64,000 bases of DNA from Oopsacas minuta (GCA_024704765.1 JAKMXF010000110.1:496001-560000), one strand, 5' to 3'. Numbered from the stretch's first letter, positions 1 through 13,215 are shown. Numbers and translations: made by a program. The notes: generated by a model from the letters alone, not told the origin.

Positions 1-3000
1 GTTTTCCTAGAAGTATTTGAGATTAATTATCGCCGACCTGTTTAATGTTTATTACATAATCTAGAATTGTATTTTTCGAAGTCTCTTTTCCAAAAGTTAA
101 ACCATGGTGTCATAATTGTAACTGAACTGATTCACAAGATGTAACTAGATTAACCTCTAGCGTCTATAAGATTCTGTGCAAATAAATCAAGAATTTTCAA
201 AATCCCCATTAGCGAGTATTATCCATTATTATATTTATCTGTGAACTTACCAAATTATACTAACGAATGTTTGTTACTATTTGCATATATGTTATATGAG
301 ATTGCATACCATGGCTCGCGATGGGTTACTCTCCTGGACCTTGCTGATTGTTTACAGTAGACACACATCTGGAACTTGAGCCCCCCAGATTACAAAGCCA
401 TACGACGTCACTATAATTTGAATAACTTCACTAATTTAGCTGTGTAATTATGTGGGAAAATATTTTGAGAAAATCACTTTGACAGACTTACCTAACTACG
501 AAAAGTATAATAATAATCTAAGATTCCATAAAGTTATTTCAAAATTCGTTGAGAATTGAGAAACGGAATTTCTTCAAATTCACCAGAACTCTGATAAAAT
601 TGTCTCTAAACTCAGACAATCGTTAATTCATGAGTTTATATGGAAATATCATTTCTTGTAAATTCGTGGATTACATAGCAGTTAATATCAGAAAATCCCT
701 ACGAATATGACCCGATTTTATGTGGACTCTAAGCTAAATATTTATCAAATGAAATTGGCGGTTATGTCAGATTATGATCTTATCTTACTTCGTTATTCAC
801 TTTCGATTTGGAATTTTACGTCCCCAAAAAGTATTATTTCATTATCATCAATTCTATAAGTATTTACAAGCTGTTTTACAATATCTGCATAGGTAAACGC
901 TTTATCCAGAATTGCAATGCGTCTAAATATTCGTCTAAGCAAACAAATGACCCTACCACCTGAAACAGTAATGGGTTGTTTATTATTGTATAACTACTAA
1001 AACCTGATGCTTTCCAATTTGCATTTTCAGTAAATGAATTGTTTGTATTTTGTAATTCACCTAATTTATCACTCTTTGAATTTATCCAATTTTTTTTTTT
1101 TAGTAGTTAAAATGTCATATTTTGTTTGAACAGAACTTCTGTCATATGATATGAACCAGAGGTCTATCTAGGTGCGTGGCGGGCACTTTTTCAGAACCAT
1201 AAAGGACACAAAGTTCCTGCGGCGAGACTCCAATTTGTATAAGGGGAATTTGTTACTGTCCTCTGCCTCAATGCTGGTTACGTCCTTATGAAAATATGCA
1301 ACTCACTTCAATAATTGTCTAAACTTTTTCCACAAAGCACATGATGTATTCCCATAAATATTTGTGTGCTACATAATAGGAATAAATTCCATCTGAATTC
1401 TACTAAAAATGACAAGATCTGAGTAAGTTTGTACAACTCTCTTTACCTTTTTTGGGCAGATGAATTTGATACTGAAAGTTTTTAGAAAATTAATTTAGGA
1501 TTTTTCTACTATCTTTAGGATACTGAAAGGATAATTATTTCTATGAAAGCTCTCCAATTATAATCACTATAAATCTTGAGTTGTATTTTAATAAAGTAAT
1601 AATTCTGAATGATTTGGTTAAGCGAGTAATTATATTCTTGGCAGTTTCAATTTTATCTCCCGCAAGACAAATGTTTGTTATCGTAATATTCGCTGAAGAG
1701 TATTTTCATGCTAGTTACTACACAAATATGCATTAATTTCTATGCTAGATCAAGAATTATGAACTTCAGCAAAATTCATCCTTTAAACACTATGACTAAT
1801 AATTGGTACGTATTTACTCATTGCATTAATTCTAAAATTGACCACTTTCCTAGATAGAGATTATGTATATCCTGTTGTTCAATAATGTATACTGATAGGA
1901 TGCTATTATGTAACCCACCTTCAAGAAGATTGAAGATTACTCATTGTTCATGACTACCAGAGGCCTTGGTTCCCTGAAAGTGTTTGTCATCTCCAGTTTG
2001 AACCACTTTGTGCGGAGAAACAAACATTTTATGCAAATTATGATAATGTACTTTCCCAATAATGGAATGTATGTATTTATATGAGAAATATATCGCTTAA
2101 ATATCAAAATGTAGTATCTCCACCTGTTATTTAGTATGCCAAATATATGGAGAACAAATCTAATAACGTAATTCTCAGTTTTGGAAAGAACTGAAAGAAC
2201 ATCAATATACTGCACACGGTAAAATTGATTCAGGTACATGTGACCTCAAACTAAGCATGTGACGGGTGTTGCATTGCATCGTTATCTCATTATTCATTAA
2301 CTTTTAATCAATTAGATAATATTAGTTAATTCATGAGGAATATTATGATACTCGAATTACATTATTATATGGTAAATACCGATAATGAGATAATTCGGGG
2401 GTTACATTTGATGCTGGCGGCCAGGCTATCAGTGATCATATTTCTACCCTGAATAAGAGTCGTTTACGACATTAAATCTTTCAAGAACTTACGATTTTCT
2501 AAATATAGTTTCAATCCGTTTAATAGATTCCTTTATTTACATCCCACTGAGTATAATGTTCTAAAAATAGTAACCATTACCAAGTAGAAATTCTTCTAAA
2601 ATTGTAACCCAAATGAACTTCCGAGTTGTGTAAATTTTCTAAAAATAGTAGCAGCAAGTATAAGGTATGTGTTAATTTCCCAGATTAGCTGGTAGTTTAT
2701 TGATTAAACTTTAGTTCAGGTTTAAGATCTAAATGTTAATATTTTAATCATGAAGTTGTAGGCACGAGTTTTACTAATGAAACAGATAAACAGTTTATCC
2801 TCATTACATAGTACATGTGTAGTCACTTGCTGGATTTTTGTAAAGCGTATTGTATAAAATCGTAGCACTTTATTTGGATATTGAAATAGCTAATTGTTAT
2901 TCCATGGAATTTAATGAAAGTACTTCAATCAATTATTTATGAAGATAAGTAGTATCTTCGCATGATTGAAGTAGTTAGCTGTTTTGCTAAATTTGTTATA

Positions 3001-3039
3001 GAGATGGCTCAGCAAAACAGATTTAGTAAATATATTTCC

Positions 3040-3128
3040 TGTGGTGTTCGCCTATAGCAAGTTTTTTCAGGTAGTTACAGTCCATTTTGTTTTGGAAATA
3101 ATTCTTCTCAAGCAAGTTCTCGTAAAAT
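3040..3128. mobile_element. Truncated family C MITE
   Basis: The segment starts with GTGGTGTTCGCCTATAGCAA, close to the family C terminus, and continues with the family's internal TTTGGAAATAATTC segment and a CAAGTTCTCG block. The right terminal repeat is missing, so this is a decayed partial copy. Confidence 0.6.
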
Positions 3129-4242
3129 CGAAAGGGACTAGAAAGTTGTATATTTGTGACCAGAGATCAAGGATAAGTCAATTATTCAAACCCGTGTGTA
3201 TGCCTACAGTTGTATTACGTACACATTGGTAACATAAAAGTATATGCTCTATTTTCACTCATATTTATAAATCTGTATGTAATTCTAACAAATATCAGGA
3301 GCATACATAATTAACTATTCGTAGATTGTTGCTCCGTCTATCATTAATACAATCATTTGCTTATTCAACATGTCGTAGTCTATTAAAATAGAAATGTTAA
3401 CATATGTTTTACGTATGCATTTACAAATTTCAGAGGTATTATCCTCGACTGAGAACCGTTTGCCAGAGGATGGTTCTTTATCTCATATGTTTTCATAAGC
3501 GATACACATTGTATAAGTATAGGACATACTTAGAAATTTTATTTCACCACCATAAAGATTATTTATTTGTCTAGAAAATAAAATTGCTCTGTAATGTGAT
3601 CGAAATAAGATTATTCCAATCCGTTGTTGTTACGTGGTTTCCTGTGACTGTTTATACGAGATACTTACTGTCCAAACACAACATGATTCTCATCTTGGTT
3701 TTGTAGTTCCGTCTCGTATGTGCATATGTGTTTATAATTGTGTAATCCTAAAATAGATAATAACAATGATTTAATCAACTAGTCTAACCAAACTCTAGCA
3801 CGTGTGAATAAACATCAAAAGTGTTCAGAGCATAGTTCAGTTCTATTTTGGTTGTTATGTTAATTGCTTGAAAATATTTCAGAATTTTATTGATTTCTAT
3901 TGACCTTGTTATGTCATGTATTTGCAGTTGAAAAGTTGTTTCTGTTCGGTCGACAATATTCGTTTGTGTTTCTAGATGTACTTTTATTGACTGTCTTGGA
4001 CTGCATAATTACATTACAGCAATTAATGTGGCTGTGTAGCAGTAGTACTAAAGTGTTATTGACATATTTCAGCCTTGCTGATCCTTATCAGATGACTATA
4101 CTTGGGGAAATTGAGAATCTATCTATGAATTCTCATTATATCTATTTCTATCCCATAAGGAAGATTTATAGGAACACAAAAATTATGGTGTCTGTATTTG
4201 ACATATCATTCAGGCAGCTGACCTGGACTCTATCTAGCCCAG

Positions 4243-4345
4243 CGGTTTCCAACGTTATTCATCAGTTGAATCCATTTACCAATTTTTACACATTCTGCGG
4301 ACCCCCCCCTGGTCATCCGTGGACCTTTACCAGTCATATAAAACT
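4243..4345. mobile_element. hAT-type short repeat (family J), partial
   Basis: It begins CAGCGGTTTCCAACG, a hAT-like terminus, and contains a GTCATCCGTGGACC segment resembling the GTGGTCCACGGACGACAG core seen at 20268, 20761 and 29942. No 8-bp target duplication could be recognised. An open frame of 155 codons that runs across it is not considered a gene. Confidence 0.45.
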
Positions 4346-5189
4346 GAGCGTGTGTACCCTTATTTGATGTCCGCTCAAAATTCTTTGTATAGTTCGTATA
4401 ATATTTAATGTCTATAAATCTAAACTATGCTACGATTCCATAACCTGACAATAGAACTTCTATTATGTTATTTCCTTTGCAATCACCCTGATAAATTTCT
4501 TATAAAACACTTCCGGTCACAGCTAAGAATATTCACTTGAAACATTATCATGAAAAATGTCAGCAGTGTTCTATAATTACCTGAAATAGAGCTACTATCA
4601 ATGCTTACCAAATATTCTTATAATAATGGCATAATCCATAGGTTATTAATTGAAACAAATGTATTGCTTAAGAAAAACAGATTTGTATTTAAAATTAGAA
4701 TTAATGAACGATAATTAAAGTACTTTGAATTGATGAATTTAGTGCAAATCTTATCATATGTTGCTCGTCCGTTTCATTAGTTGAAGGGATTTCTATGGAA
4801 GGATTGTAATTTTCATTAATTAGCAGTTTCAAAGCAAAATAACTTCAATAACGAAGCATTTGACGTACTTTGTTGGGGAAATTTTTAGTCTATTCGGCTT
4901 TGTAATTCTATTGTATTCACCATTTCTATAGATACAGTAGAATAAGAATAAAGAGAACAAATTTGATTGTCTATTTGTGTTCGTATTCCTCTGTATTAAA
5001 TATTGGGATATATTCTGCATTTGTTTTCATTGTACGCTTAATAATACAATGATTGAATACATCTATTATGTGTAATGTGCAGGTTACAGAATTCAAGAAA
5101 TTATTTGAACATAACAACAATATTGTAGGGGAAGAAAGTAAATAAACACAACAACACAAATATTATAATATTAAAGGTATCAGTCTTGG

Positions 5190-8100
5190 TTAATAGCTAA
5201 AAGATTGGACCCTTGGTTCAGCGATAGAATCATTGTAGGACATATATCTGAACTTTTTCGAGAGTTTTGGAGCTTTCGTCAAATGTCCATTTCCATTTTG
5301 CTGAGTTAATTCCGCTGGCTTTTCGGCAGATTCTTTTTGTAGTGCAATTGCTTCAGAACAAATATTCTTTATTTGCACCATAGCCTCCACTATCTCATCA
5401 TAGAACTTGACAGCATCCTAGGGTAATTGGAATTTTAAAAGTTCTGCTACATGGAAATACATTCAGATAATTCCGACTAAAGTCTTATCAAATATTCGTC
5501 ATGCCTCTAATAGTATCTTTGAAATTAGTTCCATTTGATGAAGGTCAAATTGGACACTTTCTAAGTAACTAACCAATATTCTAATTTAGAAAGGTTAATA
5601 GTGTATTTACTTAAATCAGCGTAAATAAGCTTAAAAGTTAAAAGTCTATATTCAGTAATGTATTTCAAATTCATTAGATATCGGAAATTATCTTATAACA
5701 TATAATAATAATAATAATATGATTCAATTGACCATTTTACTGAGAGTTACCCCAAAAATGGTATATTTCATCAATGCGGTCACGTTTAAGCGTTCGCGTA
5801 GCATACGAAATACACATTCATTTACATACATAGGGACCTTTCAATTCAAGCTATTAAATAACTCTAAATGTGTTTGCGTGCTGAGATATTTCATGATGTA
5901 GATAGCATAACTGAAAGAGGTACACTATTGAAATAGATACGATAATATTTATGAATTGGCTAGTTAGAACTGATAAATTCTTTCAATTCCATTAACATCA
6001 AAACTATTGTAACATATATAAACACGTCAACAAGTTTAAATATAATTTGATCGGATAAATAGCCCACAAACTCTAAACTTGAACTGTTATTGTTACAATA
6101 TAGACAAACTTAATATGAACTAACACCGAGCCAAGCATTTCTAAATTTAGGAAATTAATATTTAATGTAAGATCAGACCATTATCAGAGATATAATTAGA
6201 ATGGTAGAAAATATCTCAGCAAACCTTAGCAACTATGTGAGTACATTGGTATGGTAGAAAATAGTATGTAATTTGGTTTGTGGTTTATAGTAGACAAAAT
6301 ATAGCTTACTGTATATGGAGAATCTTTGAAAGATGATACATGTAGACAGATAAGGCCAGATGTGAATATGTATGAAACTCCGTAACCGTGCCTAGTAACT
6401 GGGCCGAACCCTCCTCCCCCAGTGCTACATTCTGGGAAATTTGTTTGATCGACTCCACTCTGGTTTGTTGGAGTCTAAAGTGTGTAAAGTTAGCATTTAA
6501 CCATGGATAACAATTATAGATTATATACGAATAAATACAGTGTGTCTTGTGTTCGCCTAATTGTTTTTTTCAGCGATTTGTATTGGAAATAATTCCTCTA
6601 ATAGTAAGTTCTCGTATTAGCAAGGAAATTCGTACAAAATATGACTTGTTAAAAGGCGAACTCCATTGTAATTGTTGCAATACCTCCAACATTTTGAACC
6701 TTATTGTTTACTCTATTTCAAGGTGACATATGACATGTGAGCTCACAGTACGTAAATACCTAAGTCCATACTTTGTATGTAAGATGAACTTACTTGACTT
6801 GTTGATAGCTTCCACGGTTCTACAATTACTTTACTCAAGAAAGGAGAATCAATATTCTTCCCTTTTGATACTACAAAAAGAGCGAAGAGATGTCTGTCTA
6901 TTCCTTGTCCTGTTGTAGCTTCCTTAGCTTTCTGTACGTGTACTTTCATAGCACACTGTAGTGCTTCATGTGCCTCTACCACCTGATTAGGAACATTGAT
7001 TGTAAAATTGTATTCAATTTGTAAATATTGATGGTATCCAAGGTATAATTAGGGAATGGGGAATGCATGTATTTTTTCAAAAACAGACAAAAGGGTTTTG
7101 TACGAATATGGTCTCAAACAGTCAAAGTGACATATATTTCCTTAGTTATATTTAAGTAATTATCAGGCTTCCTTGACCTTCTATATAACTGGAGTTGACT
7201 GTACAGCAGAACCTCGTTAGTACGAATACGGTTAATACGAATTTCCAGATAAGACGAACAGAGAATTACAATAAATCAATTGATATTTGCTCCTGTTTTA
7301 ACAGTTCTTCGATAAGAAGTACAAATTTCGAAGGTCTGTATTTATAAACTTACATCAATTGGATCTTGTAACATAGTTTTAACAAATTTGCAGGACTCAG
7401 CAGTAACTGGTCTCACCGTCTCGGTCCTACCATCTCTGAATAGTCTCGTCATAGCAGATTCATAGGTCAGTGAGAATTTACCAGTACTCTTGTAACAGGC
7501 TAGTTGCATTGACATCTGTAGGAAAGCGTCTGGACTGCAGTTACATTGTTTGATAGTTTCTCTGCCAAAATGAGGGAAATATCCTGCTTTCATTGTAACT
7601 GAATCAGCAGCTTGGACTGCTATTTCGTTCTGGATTTCTATCTTCCTAGCAGCCTATAGAAACCATTGGAATGCTAACTACAGTGGGCTTTAACAAGCAT
7701 ATTGCAAACTTAAGTGTAAACTAACTTGTAATAATTCAATGAAAATAATATGCAATATATCAATTGAAATAATTTTTACCTCTTCATTGAATTTCCATTC
7801 CATTCTCTCATACTTTCCACTCGTCACGTTACCGTTTCCTGATAGATAACCGTCTGGTGTGTATCTACAGAAACACAAATAGTAAATATTTATTGTAGAT
7901 AATGAAGTTTCTTTATATGTTTACATTCTAAGAAACAACAAAGTCTGTATACAGTGGAATTCGCCTACTCGTAACTAGTATTTTGCATGAATTTCCCTTG
8001 CTAATACTACTCGAATTTGCTATTAGAGCAATTATTTCCAGTACAAATGGACTCTAAGTCCTACAAAAAAAGCATATTGCTAATAGGCGAATATCGCTGT

Positions 8101-11100
8101 AGTGTAGTTGCAGGATGTCATTACATATACTGTACTTATGTACCTTTTATAACTCGTTAACAAGTCTCTGAATTTACAAACTATAATGTTATACTACCAA
8201 ACAATATACCTTTTCCCATCCGACTTGAGCATGAAATTCTTATAAACTACACGTTTCTTCGATTTGGCAGATACAAGATAATCAGTCTCGACAATACTCA
8301 CAACCTCGTAGAGATGTCCTAAAACTGGAGCATCTGCAAATGAGTGTTCTAAGTTCATTCCAGTACTTCCGTTCGCGAACACAATTAAAGTTATAGATTT
8401 ATCAAACCATCTGTTTGATCCATTTCCGGTTAGGAGAGATTTACAATACTCGCTGAAATAAGGCCGATCATTATCGTAGGTTTGTTTGTATTGCAGTGTT
8501 TCCTCTCCGTAATATTCATCTGGCAACTATATAGGATAAATGGCATGTATTTATCTGAAATATTTACAATAAATTCCTTTTAACAACATGCTTAACAACT
8601 CCCTATAATAATTCCAGGATTTTCGGAAAATCGGATTACCAAGATTACATAAATAAATCGGAATTTCTTGATAGTTTAGCAAACTAGCACATACAAATGT
8701 TATTGACATATTTCCCTGAATTTCTTGTAAATCCTGGGATAATTCAGGGATCCTGAGAGGGTTAACAAGTAACAGAATTTGGCAATTTTTCGGGCTCTAA
8801 ATGCAATATACTACATATTTCAGCTCGACTACGTATGATACCAAATCTATCTGGCAGAAATTATTATACTCACATTTCCATAATGTTTAGTCTCAGTATC
8901 TAGCACCAAGAAGAAAGCTGCAGTATCAATCATATCCATATACCGTTTATTGGCACCTGTAGTAGCGTATTTCTCTCTAAAGTCGGCCCACTCGTCTCTA
9001 TCCAGAGCTGTGAATGATGCGAGATGTTTCTCTGCATCGCTAGCTGGAGTCGTATCACTTAATATCTCTTCCATTGTCCTAAGATATCAAAATACAATTT
9101 TGTAGTTAGACAGATCATAATTTACAAATTTTGCTGTATTACCAACTGATTTTGCTCATAAAGCGCTATAACTCCTGTTTTTGCTTATTTAGCGAACATA
9201 ACATGGTGTATTGCTGGGAGATTTGTTGCTATGGGTTACTGTGTTATCAAAAAGCGTCCGCACCAAGTGAAGCGTTCTTGTTATGTATAAATAAATAAAA
9301 CTAACTTTTCAAGTTGCTTAGCAGATACCATTTTGCCTCTGTAGTATCCATCCACTTTATAGAACTTCCCTTCTCTATACACAATTATATGTCCTGACTT
9401 TCTACCTGTTGTTTGCATCAAGTAATCTAAACAAACGCAAATATCAAATTTTATGCATATTTCAAGACAATTTTAGTGAAGTCTTATTGACATGGAAGAT
9501 GTACGACATCCATCCTTCCGTTCACTGTGTCCTGAGAAATCTACTAGCCCGATTGATATGAAAATTGGTTTTTGGCAAGTTTTGACACGACATTGGTTAT
9601 ATTGGCCCTCAACACAAAATGCGGGACGTCCAGCCAAAAACGAGACAGTTGGCAAGTTGCTATTGGTTTGTTGAGGTGTGTCAGATACAGTTTTAAATAT
9701 TTATCATATTTTCACAAATGGATGTTAGAGATTTCGTTGAACGATCATTGAATTTGTAGATATATGCTAAATTAATTATTTAATATCTTGAATAAATGTT
9801 CTGGCACAAAACTCTCAAATATTATTTAGTCTAAAAGGTCAAATTCCTCTCAGCCAATTCAGGTGAATTCATATCAAAGGTGAATATCTGTCTACAAGGT
9901 ATATGCAAACAAAGACAAATATGGTTATTAAGGTCAAATTCAAACTGACCTTTAACCAAAAATGATGTCAGATAAATGCCTCGCATAATTACTGGTAAAT
10001 AATCTGAATTTTTCGGATATGATTACTTTGAATAATTAATCTTAATAGAGTTACTGACCTTGTCCTTTCTTTGGTATGCGAGTTGTACCAAATATCCTCT
10101 TGTATTGAGTCATACAGAGTGGTACAAGTTTGTTTGGAGTCTTAATCTAACAAATGAACAGACATAAATAATAAATACGTCATTTATTTATGAAGAAAGA
10201 GGATAGATACATTCACCATATTATAAGTAATTATAGCAATTGGGAGTGTTAATTTCCCATAAAATGTAGTTTTACAAACAATAAAAAATATTATCAGCTA
10301 CTTACTGGGCCAACGTTCTCATTTTCTAATTTATTTTTCCATTCAAGAAAGAGATGAGATAGAGAAGCGGCTTTACTAGCTTGTCTCCTCGGGCCTTTAT
10401 CGAACACTAACCCCTGAATACAGAATAGTTAAGAAATATAGGAAAAATAATAATATACAAAATTCAAAAATATTTTTGGATAATGTTTGTTAAATACTTT
10501 GGAGTTCGCCTATTAGCAAGTAGCATTTTACAAGAATTTCCCTTGCTAATACGCGAATTTGCTATTAGAGGAATTATTTCCGATACAAAATGGACTCTAA
10601 GTCCCTGAAAAAACTAATTATTAGGCGAATATTGGTAATAAGTGAACATGACTGTAGGGTGGTATTCATTATTGTATAGATTTCTACTAGCAAGTTCTTG
10701 TAATAACAACTTGTGAATATTTACATATTTTCGTTTCTTATTTCTTTGTGTCTTGCTATATGTACTAACTTACGAGAATATAATAATTGCTGTTAATCAT
10801 AATCCCAGGATAGGGACTTGTATTCTCATTAGGATTAGTAGGTTTTCTACCCGAAGCTAAATACACATAATCTTCCCACCATTCTGTTATGTAGTTCTGT
10901 GTTATCCAGCTACGGAGAGTTAAGAATCTTTGTAACCGATGACCCTCGTTTTTCAAGAAATCTTTTGAGAGATCTTCTATCTCTAAATTATACAATTAAC
11001 CCGAATTCCCGAATAAGACGAACACAAAATCAGATCTCTAAATGATTATTCAATTGGTATTACTCAGTGTTCGTATTTGTGTATTTAATGATAGCTATAA

Positions 11101-12259
11101 CTAACCTTTGTACTCTTCATCAGATAACAAAGGTCGTACAGAATCCAAATACTTGCTTATAGTACTATTGAGGTTAGGTACAGGTAGTTTTGGGAGAGCT
11201 CGTTGATATGAGTACAGAAGTTCTGTAGAATAGCCGCAGAGAATCTTTAGACATATCGCCCTGTATAGAGAATATATGTATTCTACGTAATTGTATCAAA
11301 TATTTTTATTTAACGCTTTTAGAGGCAAAATGCACGAATTAATATTTTCAATGACACTCAGCAGAATTGGTTTTTGCTATGCATATTATAGTGGCTCATG
11401 TTTTCGCTCTGCTGTTCACACCTTTGGAGATAAAGACACCAAATTTGACATGTGTACTCGTAGTGACATCTAGTTATGCACCTGTCAAATAAATAAATAA
11501 ATTTTTACCAAATTTTAGTTTTGAGAGTTGGTCTTTTGGGATCCTCAAACACCCAGCTGATATGAGTGAGTAATACTCTCAGACAGTAGTGCAGCAGGAG
11601 AGCATACAGGAACCAGAAGGTTATCGCTAATGGCAGAGTTATGTAGAATGTCTGTAGCAACCAGTTCAAATTAGCATACCTATATTTGTGGAAAGTTTTC
11701 TCAAAACCTCTTAGTATAATTGGGAAACCTTGCTATTCGCATATTCGGGCAATTTCTATACTGTTTGAGGGGTTGCCAAAAGCATTGTGTAAATTCAAAT
11801 ACATACAGTACGGGAATAACGTTAGAATCAAATGAAAGAGGCCAATTGTCAATAGCTGCAAAAGTTGAATCCACAACGCTAATCTATTCAATTACAACAA
11901 AAAATTATTATTACTTGAAACTAAACCATTTAATTAAAATGAATTTATTGCAACGCAACATACCATGGAAGGAATCTGTAAGCAATATCAATGTAGCTCA
12001 TGACAGTGTCTATAGGCCATATCAATCCAGGATGGAATATATAGTATATCATGAGGAGGGTCTCAAATAAGACAAAATGGAGAGGAGAAGAAGGGAATGT
12101 CCCGCTACGTATTTTGTTTTTGATTCTTGCAAATCTTTTACCAGTGCCCTTAAAGAACATGCGAGCTATAATGTATAGCACTTTAGGACTGCATTCGTAA
12201 TGTATTCCATCGTCTGCTACGTAGAATTGGAATGCTACTGCTGATGATGCTTCTGCCAT
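5190..12259 (-). CDS. CPT1: Carnitine O-palmitoyltransferase 1, 14 exons, 878 aa
   Basis: Exons in transcript order: 11964-12259, 11509-11679, 11106-11260, 10774-10982, 10306-10413, 10059-10146, 9306-9426, 8874-9078, 8210-8526, 7780-7864, 7354-7653, 6794-6982, 6310-6474, 5190-5417. All junctions are GT-AG and the sum is 879 codons. CPT1 moves acyl groups from CoA to carnitine at the mitochondrial outer membrane, the malonyl-CoA-controlled step of fatty-acid import. The N-terminus ([19 protein letters not shown]) matches the CPT1 regulatory segment, followed by two hydrophobic segments near residues 58-75 and 108-135. The catalytic His is at about residue 512 in [31 protein letters not shown] and GFGPV..GYGVSY are the carnitine/CoA-site motifs. 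The last exon adds a polar tail beyond the usual CPT1 C-terminus, making it longer than the roughly 770 aa of vertebrate CPT1. Several introns carry MITEs. Confidence 0.95.
6538..6668. mobile_element. Family C MITE in CPT1 intron
   Basis: CAGTGTGTCTTGTGTTCGCC at the left and GGCGAACTCCATTG at the right form imperfect inverted ends, flanked by TA on both sides. It has the family's GGAAATAATTCCTCTAATAG interior. It is about 131 bp and non-coding. Confidence 0.7.
7101..7201. mobile_element. Right half of a family B MITE
   Basis: It contains the family B interior (GTCTCAAACAGTCAAAGTGAC) and the right terminus CTGGAGTTGACTG. The left terminal repeat is not recognisable. Its TA at 7202-7203 is also the left TA of the next element. 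Confidence 0.6.
7204..7335. mobile_element. Family A MITE abutting a family B end
   Basis: It starts CAGCAGAACCTCGTTAGTAC and carries the family A interior (TTTCCAGATAAGACGAACAG, then CGATAAGAAGTACAAATTTCG). The right terminal repeat is degraded. It lies about 20 bp from the 5' splice site of the neighbouring CPT1 exon (7354-7653). Confidence 0.6.
7952..8099. mobile_element. Family C MITE, 148 bp, TA target duplication
   Basis: The ends CAGTGGAATTCGCCTACTCG and TAATAGGCGAATATCGCTG are inverted repeats, flanked by TA at 7950-7951 and 8100-8101. There is no coding capacity. It lies in a CPT1 intron. Confidence 0.8.
9473..9690 (-). repeat. Segment shared with the NHL-type gene at 57640
   Basis: Within a CPT1 intron, the minus strand reads [20 protein letters not shown], matching [19 protein letters not shown] at the C-terminus of the minus-strand gene 57640-58710. 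About 80 bp match at roughly 80 percent by eye. It may be a gene fragment or a dispersed repeat that became coding in the other locus. Confidence 0.55.
10497..10653. mobile_element. Family C MITE in CPT1 intron
   Basis: It carries GGAGTTCGCCTATTAGCAAG at the left and TTATTAGGCGAATATTGG then GAACATGACTG at the right, followed by TA. The interior has the family C segments GAATTTCCCTTGCTAATACG and GCTATTAGAGGAATTATTTCC. Confidence 0.7.
11001..11085. mobile_element. Decayed family A MITE
   Basis: It contains CCCGAATAAGACGAACAC and ATTCAATTGGTATTACTC, both family A interior motifs, without clear termini. It sits about 20 nt upstream of the acceptor of the CPT1 exon 10774-10982. Confidence 0.45.
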
Positions 12260-12302
12260 CCGTCAAACTAAATTGTATTTTGTAAATTTGTTGGAAATTA
12301 TA

Positions 12303-12455
12303 CAGACAACTCCCGTCATATCGAAGCTCAGGGACGGCGATAATTACTTCAATATAAGCGGAGTTTGATATAACTAATGAAGTATAAGTTACTTTGAAGG
12401 TTTGGGACCATACGTATTTGTACAATTCAGGCTTCGATATAACCGGAGTTAACTG
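12303..12455. mobile_element. Family B MITE just upstream of the CPT1 start codon
   Basis: The ends CAGACAACTCCCGTCATATC and CGATATAACCGGAGTTAACTG are inverted repeats, with TA on the left at 12301-12302. Its nearer edge is 43 bp upstream of the CPT1 ATG, so it probably lies in the 5' leader or core promoter. The interior has the family GGTTTGGGACCATA motif. Confidence 0.75.
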
Positions 12456-13079
12456 TTTTGTAGAAAAGGATATTAGTGTGAATAAAATTTTGTTTGAAAA
12501 ATGAGGAAATTCTTAATATAAATTAATAATTATTGCCTATAATATAGAATAATAGAAAATAATTATTAGATAAGTTAGAATTTACCTTTGATAAATGAGA
12601 TAATTTATGTCAAGTAATTCTAATGAAAATCAGGAATTGTGTGTGTACGGACAATTTACTTGACTACTACGATTATATACCAATAAACTGACCTTTACAC
12701 CCTGACGTAGACGGCAACAATGGATTTCAAAGGTCAATTCTCTGAATCCTTGCATACTATATTCTCTGAATTCACCTTTTAGAAAGGTCAGTTTAATGCG
12801 GGAAACCATCAAGCTATGCCTAAAGTAGTAGTATTGATTAGCGTAGTTACAATTAGCAATTGATAATTATGCAATATTTAGTCTATTTGAAGTAACACAC
12901 AGAGATGTGTTGCAAGAATATTTAATTATTACATCTAGTTATTAAACTAGATCTTAGCAAATATCCCCAATGACAAGATTAGTGGCGCTGGCAATACGTT
13001 GCGGAAAATATTAATTTATTCAATTAGAGCAGATTATAGAATCAGTATCCACTAGACTTCGCTCAGTCGTTAATTGCGA

Positions 13080-13215
13080 AAACGACTTAAGAACCGTTCA
13101 AACGTTACGAAACACTACCAGGAGAGGGGTTGATAAGTGTGATAGGCCCTTTATTTATGTATTACAAAACGGTGAAAGAATGTGACACATGGTAGGGAGG
13201 GGAGAGGGTCAAAAT
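13080..13215. repeat. Dispersed repeat with ACGTTACG motif and G-rich tracts
   Basis: GTTCAAACGTTACG, ACCAGGAGAGGGGTTGATAA and GGTAGGGAGGGGAGAGGG reappear as reverse complements in 44455-44600. It looks like an old non-autonomous DNA transposon. Ends and class are not determined. Confidence 0.45.

Larger units (their letters stand above)
1..5189. other. Repeat-bearing region without a supported gene
   Basis: No reading frame here has a recognisable domain or a splice-consistent continuation. It contains a truncated family C MITE near 3040-3128 and a hAT-type repeat fragment near 4243-4345. The last bases are the 3' flank of the CPT1 gene, which ends at 5190 on the minus strand. The rest is AT-rich sequence in which I see no RNA gene or other structure. 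Confidence 0.6.

Noticed and set aside
3900-4367. 155-codon open frame on the plus strand
   Set aside because: No family features, hydrophobic low-information sequence, and its 3' part runs through a hAT-type repeat.
11945-12070. Plus-strand 116-codon frame near the CPT1 first exon
   Set aside because: Opposite strand of CPT1 exon 1; the minus-strand frame has the diagnostic CPT1 N-terminus and splice sites.
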